Shown here piece after piece: positions 35,287 through 48,105 of a stretch of DNA of 64,000 bases (its first letter is position 1; every line of letters starts with the position of its first letter). A model generated the notes under the pieces. That model ran no database searches. It saw only the letters and a program-made list of their open reading frames with translations, and was not told where the DNA came from. The DNA is taken from the NCBI GenBank assembly GCA_040285825.1, contig JAUPSS010000003.1, positions 2,108,001 through 2,172,000 on the forward strand, given 5' to 3'. Made by a program: the position numbers and the translations under genes. Origin of the DNA: Eukaryota sp. TZLM1-RC (lineage: Eukaryota > Metamonada: BaSk clade).

Positions 35287-36794
35287 TAACAACAATTCCA
35301 CAAGTTTATGGTACTCTCTTATCCGATTCTGCTTGGACTCTGAATATGAGATTTCGTTCCTTTATCTGGCCTGATAATTTACCTCATAATTTAATTTGTA
35401 AATGTTCTCGAGAAATTACAACTACTCATTTGTTAAATTGTAAACATTTTATTACTTTTAGAAGCAAGGTTCATGATGCTGTAAGAGACCAGTTATATTG
35501 TATGTGTAAATATCATAGAATTGAATCCTTCTTGGAACCTCTGTTGTCAAATCTGTTTGATGCTGAAGATGATTTTCATAAGAATAATAGAGGTGATGTT
35601 ATATTACCTGGATTAGATGGAAGTTTCATTTTATTGGATGTAATGTCTGTTGATCCTTGTAATGTCTCAATTGAAAGGCTAGTTGATTCTGAAATTCATA
35701 ATCCCCTTTCAAATGCTGAAAATTTTAAATTCAAACAATACAATGAACCTTTGTCCAAATTGGCCAGTCTACAGCATGCAAACTACAATTTGTATCCATT
35801 TGTATTTTCCCTTTTTGGTTCACTTGCACCAACTGCTTTACGTTTTTTGGATGATTTTGAAATGATTGTAAAGAGAAGAACTGGCAGAAATTTCAACAGA
35901 TTGTTTTGGCAAAATGCTTTCAATTCTGTGAAACGTAATTGTATTTTTGATGTGCTTCTTCATGATTTTCCTGAACTTTCTGCATATTTTTATTTATTTT
36001 ATGGAAAAAAATCAGACTTAATTTTTGACACCTTTGCCCTTGAATCTTCTTCTGGTGTGAAACAAGGTGATCCTCTTGGCCCTTTGCTGTTTTGTTTGGC
36101 TATTCATAATATTATTAAAATGACACAACAAGATTTCCCTGATTTGCGTATTGTTGCCTATATGGATGACATTTCTATTATTGGTTCTTTTGAAAGCATT
36201 TCTAGGGTCTCTGAAGACATTGCAGCGAAATACAAAGAAATTGGATTAGCTTTGAACCCATCTAAATGTCTCTTGATTGGTAGAGAAAAACAATCTTTGA
36301 TGATTGGTGGAGCTCAGATTCCTTTTATCAATTATGACCAACAAGCTTTTAAGTTTCTTGGATGTTGGCTTGGCAATTTGGATGAAATTTATTCCCAGTT
36401 AAACAATTTATTGGAGAAGTTTGACAAGGATCTTAGTTTTATTGCTGAATGTGACATTGAGAAACACATCATATTTTTTATTTTAAAAATTTGTTATTCT
36501 GGAAAATTCACTCATATTTTAAGGTCAACTCCCCCTTCGGTACCTCTCAATTTTTGCAGATCTTTTAACAAACTTCGAGTCAAATTTTTTTCTTCTTTAT
36601 TAGAAGTAAATGAATCTTTAATTCGAAGTCATGTATTTTGTTCAGCAGATTTGGGTGGAATTGGATTCACCAAATCTTCGATTCTGTGTAAAGCAGCATT
36701 TTTGGGAGGTGGAAAAAATTTTGTTTTTGAATTTTTCCAAAGGTTCCCTCATATCTTTTACAAGATATGTGTGACAGTACTTCTTCTGCCTTAG
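35255..36794 (+). CDS. Second A-B in-frame fusion (511 codons), tandem repeat of the first
   Basis: Frame 35259-36794 encodes the family A zinc ribbon (ICKCSRE...HLLNCKHF), nuclease and C-terminal block, then the same join at 35913/35914 to family B RT, thumb and connection. The A-B block repeats the preceding one at an offset of 1491 bp, so it arose by tandem duplication. Family A resumes at about 36749 with a short direct repeat (ATATCTTTTACAAGATATG). Confidence 0.75.
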
Positions 36795-37566
36795 TAACAA
36801 CAATTCCACAAGTTTATGGTACTCTCTTATCCGATTCTGCTTGGACTCTGAATATGAGATTTCGTTCCTTTATCTGGCCTGATAATTTACCTCATAATTT
36901 AATTTGTAAATGTTCTCGAGAAATTACAACTACTCATTTGTTAAATTGTAAACATTTTATTACTTTTAGAAGCAAGGTTCATGATGCTGTAAGAGACCAG
37001 TTATATTGTATGTGTAAATCTCATAGAATTGAATCCTTCTTGGAACCTCTGTTGTCAAATCTGTTTGATACTAAAGATGATTTTCATAAAAATAATAGAG
37101 TGATGTTATATTACCTGGATTAGATGGAAGTTTCATTTTATTGGATGTAATGTCTGTTGATCCTTGTAATGCCTCAAATGAAAGGCTAGTTAATTCTGAA
37201 ATTCATAATCCCCTTTCAAATGCTGAAAATTTCAAATTCAAAAAATACAATGAACCTCTGTCCAAATTGGCCAGTCTACAGCATGCAAAATACAATTTGT
37301 ATCCATTTGTATTTTCCCTTTTTGGTTCACTTGCACCAACTGCTTTACGTTTTTTGGATGATTTTGAAATGATTGTAAAAAGAAGAACTGGCAGAAATTT
37401 CAACAGATTGTTTTGGCAAAATAGAATTGTGTTTTCTATTTTTAAGGGGATATTGAAGATGGTTTCTGATGCTTTGCTTTCTCTTGGATCTCACTATGAG
37501 AGAGTTGCATCTAGTGTTTTTGTTCTGGGAGAGATGGATTTTTTAGATGTTGATTTATAGGTTTTG
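36749..37566 (+). pseudogene. Family A RLE domain, third tandem piece
   Basis: Family A from DMCDSTSSALV through the zinc ribbon and nuclease to the FLDVDL stop at 37558-37560. A one-base loss in the GGT run near 37102 shifts the frame (open parts 36767-37123 and 37141-37560). The 3' UTR is cut after TTTTGAAT, where family C begins. Confidence 0.8.
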
Positions 37567-38922
37567 AATCATCCTTATGAAGACCCTATAATGGATCAAA
37601 ATTTTTGCGGGACTTACTGGGAAAATTATCCATTAATGGCATCAGAAGTATTTTCGGTGATAAAAAAAGGCCATGCGGTAAGTCTGCCAAACTTTCTGGT
37701 ATTACTATCGATCATGTAAAAGCCGCAATTATTTCTTCAGAGGATTGTCTTGGTTTATTAACCAAATTCTTCAACAAAATATTGACTGGTCAACTCAAAT
37801 ACCCAGAAGAATTAAGAAGTTCTCGTTTGACTGCACTTGTCAAAAATTCAAAAATGGATGTTCGTCCTATTGCAGTCTCTGAGAGCTTACACAATATTTT
37901 TTCTGCGTGTTGCTTAAGCAGGTTCAATGAAAAAGCTAAAAAGATTTTATTACCCTTTCAATATGGTATAAATACTACAGATGGAGTCTCTTCAGCGATT
38001 TTTGCTACTGATGTTTTATTTCGCCAAAATGAATCCAATGTTTGTATGTCATTGGATTTTAGTAATGCTTTCAATTCACTAAGTCGTCGCAGTATCCATG
38101 GTGCTCTATTGCAATATATGCCGGAATTAATACCGTATTTTCAATCAACATATTGCACATATTCTAATTTACATTTTGGTAACCACATTTTGAGTTCATC
38201 AAGTGGCGTAAAGCAAGGAGATCCGTTAGGACCTCTTTTGTTTTGTTTGGCCATTCATCCTATTTTACTGCAAATTCAAGAGATGTTTCCTTCACTAAAA
38301 ATGATTGCATATATGGATGATGTTGTGCTTATTGGTGATTTAAATATTGTGAAACAAGCAACTGTATGTTTTAAAGAATTATTTACCAAAATTGGTCTCC
38401 GACTTAATTTACTTAAATGTGTTTTGTTATCGAATTCTCCAGTTTCCACAATAGTTGATGATACTGAAATTCAAGCCAAATTATATTCAATTGATGCTAT
38501 TCGTCATTTGGGTTCGTTTTTAGGAAATAATGATGAAATAACCAAAAAATTGTTTGAAAAGTTGAACTCAATTTCTGACAAAATTGACCGAATGATGAAT
38601 TTAGATATAAAAAAACACATCAAATTTACCATTATAAGACTGTGTTTTAGTTCCAATTTTAATCATATATTTCGATCTACAAATCCTCTCGTCACTAGAC
38701 CTTTGGCTCAAAAGTTTAATGAGTTACGTGCAAAAGTTCTGTCTCAATTACTGGGATGTAAAATGTTTCAAATTCCAGATCATGCTTACCTTAGTCCACA
38801 TTATGGTGGTTTAGGGTGGACGAAGGCTTCTATTCTTACCTCGTGTGCTTTTGTTGGTGGATGCAGAAATGCAATCTTTGAGTTTTCCGAAAGATTTGCA
38901 GATTGGGAAGATTTATTTTTTT
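37567..38922 (+). CDS. Family C reverse transcriptase, longest frame
   Basis: Open frame 37605-38927, no ATG at the start, 5' truncated. It includes CGKSAKLSGITIDHVK (RT finger motif), VRPIAVSESLHNIF, SLDFSNAFNSLSRR (motif A aspartate), SSGVKQGDPLGP, AYMDDVVLIG, thumb and GGLGWTKASILTSCAFVGGC, ending at FSERFADWEDLF. This is the best family C RT in the window. The element is cut at 38922 by a family A tail; its zinc ribbon and nuclease are not present here. Confidence 0.85.
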
Positions 38923-38948
38923 TTTAAATTTAATTTTATTCTAAACCT

Positions 38949-39012
38949 CCAATTTATTGAATTTGCACACTTGATTAAATTAAATCATAACTAATGGGAC
39001 GACTATCAAACC
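38949..39012 (-). mobile_element. 64-bp family C 3'-end insertion with 12-bp TSD
   Basis: C 3' UTR only, inserted in the family A 3' UTR. TATTCTAAACCT flanks it at 38937-38948 and 39013-39024. Confidence 0.8.
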
Positions 39013-41369
39013 TATTCTAAACCTATAAATCAACATCTAAAAAATCCATCTCTCCCAAAACAAAAACACTAGATGCAACTCTCTCATAGTGAGATCCAAG
39101 AGAAAGCAAAGCATCAGAAACCATCTTCAACATCCCCTTAAAAATAGAAAACACAATTCTATTTTGCCAAAACAATCTGTTGAAATTTCTGCCAGTTCTT
39201 CTCTTTACAATCATTTCAAAATCATCCAAAAAACGTAAAGCAGTTGGTGCAAGTGAACCAAAAAGATAAATACAAATGGATACAAATTGTATTTTGCATG
39301 CTGTAGACTGGCCAATTTGGACAAAGGTTCATTGTATTTTTTGAATTTAAAATTTTCAGCATTTGAAAGGGGATTATGAATTTCAGAATTAACAAGCCTT
39401 TCATTTGAGGCATTACAAGGATCAACAGACATTACATCCAATAAAATGAAGCTTCCATCTAATCCAGGTAATATGACATCACCTCTATTATTCTTATGAA
39501 AATCATTTTCAGCATCAAACAAATTTGACAACAGAGGTTCCAAGAAGGATTCAATTCTATGAGATTTACACATACAATATAACTGGTCTCTTACAGCATC
39601 ATGAACCTTGCTTCTAAAAGTGATAAAATGTTTACAATTTAACAAATGAGTAGTTGTAATTTCTCGAGAACATTTACAAATTAAATTATGAGGTAAATTA
39701 TTAGGCCAAATAAAGGAACGAAATCTCATATTTAGAGTCCAAGCAGAGTCGGTTAAGAGAGTACCATAAACTTGGGGAATTGTTGTTACTAAGGCAGAAG
39801 AAGTACAGTCACACATATCTTGTAAAAGATTTGCAAAAGCGGGATTCTTTTTCTTGGCCAAGCCAAGTCTAACATCAAAATCCAAGCTTTCAAAAATCTT
39901 TGACAATTTTTGTTGAAGCTTTTTACAGCAAAACTGTAAATTAAAAAGAGATCGGTTTGGAATTTCTTGAATTGATTGAGGAAAACATTTGGTCCAAATT
40001 TGTGGCGGCAATTTTTCAAGTTCACAAGATAACTCATACAAATAAGGACTGCAATTGGGAACTAACAGATGAGAATCATCAGGAAATCTACGAGAAAATT
40101 CAAAAATAAAATTTTTGCCACCACCCAAGAATGCTGATTGACACAAAATTGAAGATTTAGTAAATCCAATACCCCCCAAATTTGCTGAAGAAAATAAGTG
40201 ACTTTTCAACATTCCTGGTTCTACATCCAATAAATCAGCAAAAAATTCTGTTCTCAATGAATTGAATGAACGACAAAAATCTAATGCTATGGAAGGAGCA
40301 CAAGATCTCAAAAAGTGGGTTATTCTCCCAGTGTAGCAAATTTTAAGCATGAAAAATTTAATATGCCTTTCTATATCTAAAGAAGAAATTGAATCAAGTT
40401 CAATTTTCATTTTTTCCAAAATAACTTGCAATTCATTCTGAATTTGAAGCACATTTCCTAACCAACAACCAAGGAACTTAAAAGCATCACTACTATAATT
40501 AGTAAAAGGGACAATAGAATCGTTTATCACGAGGTCTTGAGCAGAAGAGCCAATCAGAAGGCATTTGCTGGCATTAAGATGAAGCCCAATATTTTCATAT
40601 GAATCGGCAATTTCTTGAGCATCCAATTCTAGTAAATCAAATGAACCAATCAAGGATATATCATCCATATAAGCAACTATTTTTATAGAAGGGTATTTTT
40701 GCTTAATGATATTTAAAGTTTTGTGAATAGCTAAACAAAACAATAATGGGCCTAAAGGATCTCCCTGCTTCACTCCAGAAGATGATTTAAGACCAAATGA
40801 ATTAAAAATTAAATCTGATTCTTTCCCATAAAAATGGTAGAAAAAACTCGATAGCTCAGGAAAATCAGACTTAATAACTTCAAAAATTGCTTCTCGCTTT
40901 ACAGAATTAAAAGCATTTTTAAAGTCGAGATTAAAAATAAAATTATTTTCCTCTGCATTAAAAAAGGTATCAGAGGCAATAGCAGCAACAGAAGCACCAT
41001 CAATTGTTTTGATTCCAAATTGATGAGGATTCAAAAATGTAGAAGCTTTGTCTTTGACACGATCGAAAACAATTGATGCCAGCAAACGAGAAAGAGATTC
41101 ACCAACAGCAATTGGGCGTATTCCATCAGGTTTGATTCCGTTTCCAGGCTTTACTAAAGCAATCAGACGTGCAGCGAGTAATTCAAATGGAGGATTAATT
41201 TTCAAAACAATTAATTGTTGAAAATAATGGGCTAGATCATCAGGAATTTCGGGAGCACTGGAACACGCTATTTTTAAGAGATCAAAAGAAATTCCAGATG
41301 GGCCTGCTGCTTTCCCCTTTGGTAATTTTTGAATAGCTTTAAGAACTTCAATTGCAGTAATAGGATTTT

Positions 41370-41523
41370 TAAATTTTTTTTTTCGAATTAGAGAAGCTTT
41401 AGCTAGACAGCAAGCAAATCAAGATTTTGTAGAGGAAATCTTGGTTTAATGATAGTCGTCCCATTAGTTATGATTTAATTTAATCAAGTGTGCAAATTCA
41501 ATAAATTAAATTATGTTTAATAT
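41370..41523 (+). mobile_element. 154-bp family C 3'-end insertion with 14-bp TSD
   Basis: The last 20 or so codons (to VEEILV), stop and 3' UTR of family C lie opposite to the host A. AGTAATAGGATTTT flanks it at 41356-41369 and 41524-41537. The tail here extends to AATTAAATTATGTTTAATAT. Confidence 0.85.
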
Positions 41524-42558
41524 AGTAATAGGATTTTCAATCCAAAAAGGACACACATCAGGCTTGCTGCACTTGAAATTTTCTTGAGGATGCAACTTTT
41601 GAAGTTTTTCAAGGGTATCAGAGTTTGCATCAGCCAAAGAAGAGGAAAACAAGGACTGCTTTGCGGCACCATAACGACCACGTAAGCACAATTTTCGGCA
41701 AATTTTTGATTTTACAATTTTTCTATTTCCAAATTTTTTCTTAAAACAATTTTTGTTTTTTCGAGCAAAATATTTCCAGAAGGATGAAATATTCCACTTA
41801 TTATTTTTCAATTCAGAAGTAAAATTTCTCATTGCCATTGAGAAGGGGATTGTGCTGGCGGGACTAATTTCTACTGGGATCCGGATCATGGGTCTTACGG
41901 TATCAACGGCTTTACAATTCGTACAAAACAGAAGTTTTCGACCATTTCTTGAATCTGTAACATCTTTTTTGCAAAATGGACAACAAAAATTACTGTTTTC
42001 AGAAGGGGAAGAAGAGTGAGCACTAGAAGCATTTAAATGTTGATCGTCAGAAACATTATTTTCAGCACCTTTCACAACGGCATCAGCTGGAACAGAACAT
42101 TCGAGAATTTGTTGAGCAGATTTTAATTCAATTTCTCTTTTTTGTTTTTCAGGGCACGTTCTCGAATTATGACCACTGATACCACAAATCGAACATTTTT
42201 TAGAACTTTTTAATGGCAGTGGTTTCATTTTTTCAGTTCTTTCTATTTTGTCAATTTGTGAGTTAAAAGTAGAAATAGACTTTTGACTTTTTCCAGTTTC
42301 AGCTGGAGAAAACAAATTTCGAGAAACGGAGTTGTTAATGGAACGCGCAACAGAAGGTAAGGAACGTAATGGTGGTTTTTGTGTGTTTTTTCTGGTACAA
42401 TGATCAGTTTTTGAATGAAAATTTTTTTGAGATGAATTTCGAGCATAGCTTGCATTGTGGGGAGAGTGGTTGAGTGAAGGAGATGAGCTTGTTCTGACTG
42501 GTAGAATCTTTGCTTGGGCGTTCCAATCAGTATCAGAGTCACTATCAGCCAAAGGCAT

Positions 42559-42635
42559 CGTTTTGACAGAGAAACAGTACGACTTTGACGCCTTGACAGA
42601 AAGTGAAATATGAAAGGGTTGACTAAGGGAGGGAG
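42559..42635 (-). promoter_or_regulatory. 5' leader of family A element
   Basis: Same leader; ATG at 42558-42556. An A9 run separates it from family D sequence. Confidence 0.55.
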
Positions 42636-42643
42636 AAAAAAAA

Positions 42644-42905
42644 ACTTCGCACAAGTGGTTCAACAAAAGCTTCAATGTGATGACTTTTGCACATAGCGTA
42701 TAGTTGGTCTCTAACAGCATCGTGAACAACTGAACGATATGTAATATTAAATTTGGAATTAAATAAATGATTCAGATTGATGAGCTGACCACAACGACAA
42801 ATCAAATCATTTGGCACACTACATGGCCACAGAAAACACCTCATCCTGAAGGCAGTTGTCCATTGATAGACCATTTACATTTGGAATCTAGGAAATAAGA
42901 CAACT
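42644..42905 (-). pseudogene. Family D zinc-ribbon fragment
   Basis: Minus-strand frame (42874-42623) codes MRCFLWPCSVPNDLICRCGQ...LNHLFNSK...VHDAVRDQLYAMCKSH, the zinc-ribbon region of a sibling RLE family. The ribbon cysteine of HLLNC is replaced by serine (HLFNSK) in all three D copies. The piece sits between two A elements in tandem. Confidence 0.75.
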
Positions 42906-45900
42906 TTTTTTTGACCAAAATTTTAATTTTATTCAAAACCTATAAATCAACATCTACAAAATCCATCTCTCCCAGAACGAAAACACTGGATGCAACTTTC
43001 TTATAGTGAGATCCAAGAGAAAGCAAAGCATCAGAAACCATCTTCGACATCCCCTTAAAAATAGAAAACACAATTCTATTTAGCCAAAACAATCTGTTGA
43101 AATTTTTGCCAGTTCTTCTCTTTACAATCATTTCAAAATCATCCAAAATACGTAGAGCAGTTGGTGAAAGTGAACCAAAAAGGGAAAATACAAATGGATA
43201 CAAATTGTATTTTGCATGCTGTAGACTGGCCAATTTGGACAAAGGTTCATTGTATTTTTTGAGTTTGAAATTTTCAGCATTTGAAAGAGGATTATGAATT
43301 TCAGAATTAACAAGCCTTTCATTTGAGGCATTACAAGGATCAACAGACATTACATCCAATAAAATGAAACTTCCATCTAATCCAGGTAATATAACATCAC
43401 CTCTATTATTCTTATGAAAATCATCTTCAGCATCAAACAGATTTGACAACAGAGGTTCCAAGAAGGATTCAATTCTATGAGATTTACACATACAATATAA
43501 CTGGTCTCTTACAGCATCATGAACCTTGCTTCTAAAAGTAATAAAATGTTTACAATTTAACAAATGAGTAGTTGTAATTTCTCGAGAACATTTACAAATT
43601 AAATTATGAGGTAAATTATCAGGCCAGATAAAGGAACGAAATCTCATATTCAGAGTCCAAGCAGAATCGGATAAGAGAGTACCATAAACTTGTGGAATTG
43701 TTGTTACTAAGGCAGAAGAAGTACAGTCACACATATATTGTAAAAGATTTGCAAAAGCGGGATTCTTTTTCTTGGCCAAGCCAAGTCTAACATCAAAATC
43801 CAAGCTTTCAAAAATCTTTGACAATTTTTGTTGAAGCTTTTTACAGCAAAACTGTAAATTAAAAAGAGATCGGTTTGGAATTTCTTGAATTGATTGAGGA
43901 AAACATTTGGTCCAAATTTGTGGCGGCAATTCTTCAAGTTCACAAGATAACTCATACAAATGAGGACTGCAATTGGGAACTAACAGATGAGAATCATCAG
44001 GAAATCTACGAGAAAATTCAAAAATAAAATTTTTGCCACCACCCAAGAATGCTGATTGACACAAAATTGAGGATTTAGTAAATCATATACCACCCAAATT
44101 TGCTGAAGAAAATAAATGGCTTTTCAACATTCCTGGTTCTACATCCAATAAATCGGCAAAAAATTCTGTTCTCAATGAATTAAAAGAACGACAAAAATCT
44201 AATGCTATGGAAGGAGCACAAGATCTCAAAATGTGGATTATTCTCCCAGTGTAGCAAATTTTAAGCATGAAAAATTTAATACGTTTTTCTATATCTAAAG
44301 AAGAAATTGAATCAAGTTCAATTTTCATTTTTTCCAAAATAACTTGTAATTCATTCTGAATTCGAGGCACGTTTCCTAACCAACAACCAATTAACTTAAA
44401 AGCATCACTACTATAATTAGTAAAAAGGACAATAGAATCATTTATCACGAGATCTTGAGCAGAAGAGCCAATGAGAAGGCATTTGCTCGCATTAAGATGA
44501 AGCCCAATATTTTCATATGAATCGGCAATTTCTTGAGCAACCAATTCTAGTAAATCAAATGAACCAATCAAGGATATATCATCCATATAAGCAACTATTT
44601 TTATAGAAGGGTATTTTTGCTTAATGATATTTAAAGTTTTGTGAATAGCTAAACAAAACAATAACGGGCCTAAAGGATCACCTTGCTTCACACCAGAAAA
44701 TGATTTAAGACCAAATGAATTAAAAATTAAATCTGATTCTTTCCCATAAAAATGGAAGAAAAAACTCGATAGCTCAGGAAAATCAGACTTAATAACTTCA
44801 AAAATTGCTTCTCGCTTTACAGAATTAAAAGCATTTTTAAAGTCGAGATTAAAAATAAAATTATTTCCCTCTGCATTAAAAAAGGTATCAGAGGCAATAG
44901 CAGCAACAGAAGCACCATCAATTGTTTTAATTCCAAATTGATGAGGATTCAAAAATGTAGAAGCTTTGTCTTTGACACGATCGAAAACAATTGATGCCAG
45001 CAAACGAGAAAGAGATTCACCAACAGCAATTGGGCGTATTCCATCAGGTGTGATTCCGTTTCCAGGCTTTACTAAAGCAATCAGACGTGCAGCGAGTAAT
45101 TCAAATGGAGGATTAATTTTCAAAACAATTAATTGTTGAAAATAATGGGCTAGATCATCAGGAATTTCGGGAGCACTGGAACACGCTATTTTTAAGAGAT
45201 CAAAAGAAATTCCAGATGGGCCTGCTGCTTTCCCCTTTGGTAATTTTTGAATAGCTTTAAGAACTTCAATTGCAGTAATAGGATTTTCAATCCAAAAAGG
45301 ACACACATCAGGCTTGCTGCACTTGAAATTTTTTGAGGATGCAACTTTTGAAGTTTTTCAAGGGTATCAGAGTTTGCATCAGCCAAAGAAGAGAAAAACA
45401 AGGACTGCTTTGCGGCACCATAACGACCACGTAAGCACAATTTTCGGCAAATTTTTGATTTTACAATTTTTCTATTTCCAAATTTTTTCTTAAAACAATT
45501 TTTGTTTTTTCGAGCAAAATATTTCCAGAAGGATGAAATATTCCACTTATTATTTTTCGATTCAGAAGTAAAATTTCTCATTTCCATTGAGAAGGGGATT
45601 GTGCTGGCGGGACTAATTTCTACTGGGATCCGGATCAGGGGTCTTACGGTATCAACGGCTTTACAATTCGTACAAAACAGAAGTTTTCGACCATTTCTTG
45701 AATCTGTAACATCTTTTTTGCAAAATGGACAACAAAAATTACTGTTTTCAGAAGGGGAAGAAGAGTGAGCACTAGAAGCATTTAAATGTTGATAGTCAGA
45801 AACATTATTTTCAGCACCTTTCACAACGGCATCAGCTGGAACAGTACATTCGAGAATTTGTTGAGCAGATTTTAATTCAATTTCTCTTTTTTGTTTTTCA

Positions 45901-46389
45901 GGGCACGTTCTCGAATTATGACCACTGATACCACAAATCGAACATTTTTTAGAACCTTTTAATGGTAAAGGTTTTATTTTTTCTGTTATTTCTATTTTGT
46001 CAATTGGTGAGTTAAAAGTAGAAATAGATTTTTGACTTTTTCCAATTTCAGCTTCAGCAAACAAATTTCGAGAAAAGGAGTTGTCAATGGAACGCGCAAC
46101 AGAACGTAAGGAACGTAATGGTGGTTTTTGTGTGTTTTTTCTGGTACAATGATCAGTTTTTGAATGAAAATTTTTTTGAGATGAATTTCGAGCATAGCTT
46201 GCATCGTGGGGAGAGTGGTTGAGTGAAGGAGATGAGCTTGTTCTGACTGGTAGAATCTTTGCTTGGGCGTTCCAATCAGTATCAGAGTCACTATCAGCCA
46301 AAGGCATCGTTTTGACAGAGAAACAGTACGACTTTGACGCCTTGACAGAAAGTGAAATATGAAAGGGTTGACTAAGGGAGGGAGAAAAA
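42906..46389 (-). mobile_element. Full-length family A element, nearly intact
   Basis: This 3.48-kb copy runs from the 3' UTR with AATAAA to the leader. Open minus frames are 46307-45192 (fingers and linker), 45306-44083 (RT with motif A, QGDPLGP, AYMDD) and 44064-42940 (connection, ribbon, nuclease, C-terminus). Only two lesions separate them: a short deletion near 45332 and a change near 44085 that turns GIGF into a stop. With its D neighbour it forms a tandem unit with 38923-42905. Confidence 0.92.
46308..46384 (-). promoter_or_regulatory. 5' leader of family A element
   Basis: Same leader; ATG at 46307-46305. Followed by an A7 run and family D. Confidence 0.55.
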
Positions 46390-46653
46390 AATTTCGCACA
46401 AGTGGTTCAACAAAAGCTTCAATGTGATGACTTTTGCACATAGCGTATAGTTGGTCTCTAACAGCATCGTGAACAACTGAACGATATGTAATATTAAATT
46501 TGGAATTAAATAAATGATTCAGATTGATGAGCTGACCACAACGACAAATCAAATCATTTGGCACACTACATGGCCACAGAAAACACCTCATCCTGAAGGC
46601 AGTTGTCCATTAATAGACCATTTACATTTGGAATCTGGGAAATAAGACAACTT
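46390..46653 (-). pseudogene. Family D zinc-ribbon fragment, second tandem copy
   Basis: Nearly identical to 42644-42905, with the same truncation points and the same join to an A tail (GACAACTTTTTTTTGACC). The unit A plus D therefore repeats at about 3.75 kb. Confidence 0.75.
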
Positions 46654-48030
46654 TTTTTTGACCAAAATTTTAATTTTATTCAAAACCTATAAATCAACAT
46701 CTACAAAATCCATCTCTCCCAGAACAAAAACACTAGATGCAACTTTCTCATAGTGAGATCCAAGAGAAAGCAAAGCATCAGAAACCATCTTCGACATCCC
46801 CTTAAAAATAGAAAACACAATTCTATTTTGCCAAAACAATCTGTTGAAATTTTTGCCAGTTCTTCTCTTTACAATCATTTCAAAATCATCCAAAATACGT
46901 AGAGCAGTTGGTGCAAGTGAACCAAAAAGGGAAAATACAAATGGATACAAATTCTATTTTGCATGCTGTAGACTGGCCAATTTGGACAAAGGTTCATTGT
47001 ATTTTTTGAATTTAAAGTTTTCAGCATTTAAAAGAGGATTATGAATTTCAGAATTAACAAGCCTTTCATTTGAGGCATTACAAGGATCAACAGACATTAC
47101 ATCCAATAAAATGAAGCTTCCATCTAATCCAGGTAATATAACATCACCTCTATTATTCTTATAAAAATCATCTTCAGCATCAAACAGATTTGACAACAGA
47201 GGTTCCAAGAAGGATTCAATTCTATGAGATTTACACATACAATATAACTGGTCTCTTACAGCATCATGTACCTTACTTCTAAAAGTAATAAAATGTTTAC
47301 AATTTAACAAATGAGTAGTTGTAATTTCTCGAGAACATTTACAAATTAAATTATGAGGTAAATTATCAGGCCAGATAAAGGAACGAAATCTCATATTCAG
47401 AGTCCAAGCAGAATCGGATAAGAGAGTACCATAAACTTGTGGAATTGTTGTTACTAAGGCAGAAGAAGTACAGTCACACATATCTTGTAAAAGATTTGTA
47501 AAAGCGGGATTCTTTTTCTTGGCCAAGCCAAGTCTAACATCAAAATCCAAGCTTTCAAAAATCTTTGACAATTTTTGTTGAAGCTTTTTACAGCAAAACT
47601 GTAAATTAAAAAGAGATCGGTTTGGAATTTCTTGAATTGATTGAGGAAAACATTTGGTCCAAATTTGTGGCGGCAATTTTTCAAGTTCACAAGATAACTC
47701 ATACAAATAAGGACTGCAATTGGGAACTAACAGATGAGAATCATCAGGAAATCTACGAGAAAATTCATAAATAAAATTTTTGCCACCACCCAAGAATGCT
47801 GATTGACACAAAATTAAAGATTTAGTAAATCCAATACCACCCAAATTTGCTGAAGAAAATAAGTGACTTTTCAACATTCCTGGTTCTACATCCAATAAAT
47901 CAGCAAAAAATTCTGTTCTCAATGAATTAAAAGAACGACAAAAATCTAATGCTATGGAAGGAGCACAAGATCTCAAAATGTGGGTTATTCTCCCATTGTA
48001 GCAAATTTTAAGCATGAAAAATTTAATATG
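46654..48030 (-). mobile_element. Family A 3' part, interrupted by transposase module
   Basis: 3' UTR and C-terminal block (46950-46687), then nuclease, ribbon and connection (48015-46954) on the minus strand. Frame change near 46950. At 48030, at the recurrent CATATTAAATT break, it meets a DNA-transposon module; a further 42 bp of the same A copy resume at 49261. Confidence 0.85.
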
Positions 48031-48105
48031 TTTTTTTGAGGTTTACAATTTTCAGGAATATCGGTTGAATCCAATTCTAGACCTCTACAATTCTAGACCT
48101 TTCTT

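Larger units (their letters stand above)
38923..42635 (-). mobile_element. Full-length family A element with two family C insertions
   Basis: T-run at 38923-38925, 3' UTR (split by 38949-39012), RLE and RT in one long minus frame from 41205 to 39211 (664 codons: motif A, QGDPLGP, AYMDD, thumb, ribbon, nuclease), a family C insertion at 41370-41523, then N-terminus (open 42729-41506 including the leader) and 5' leader. A missing base near 39266 shifts the last 70 codons. Left flank is family C and right flank family D, so no TSD is visible; one side was rearranged. Confidence 0.88.
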
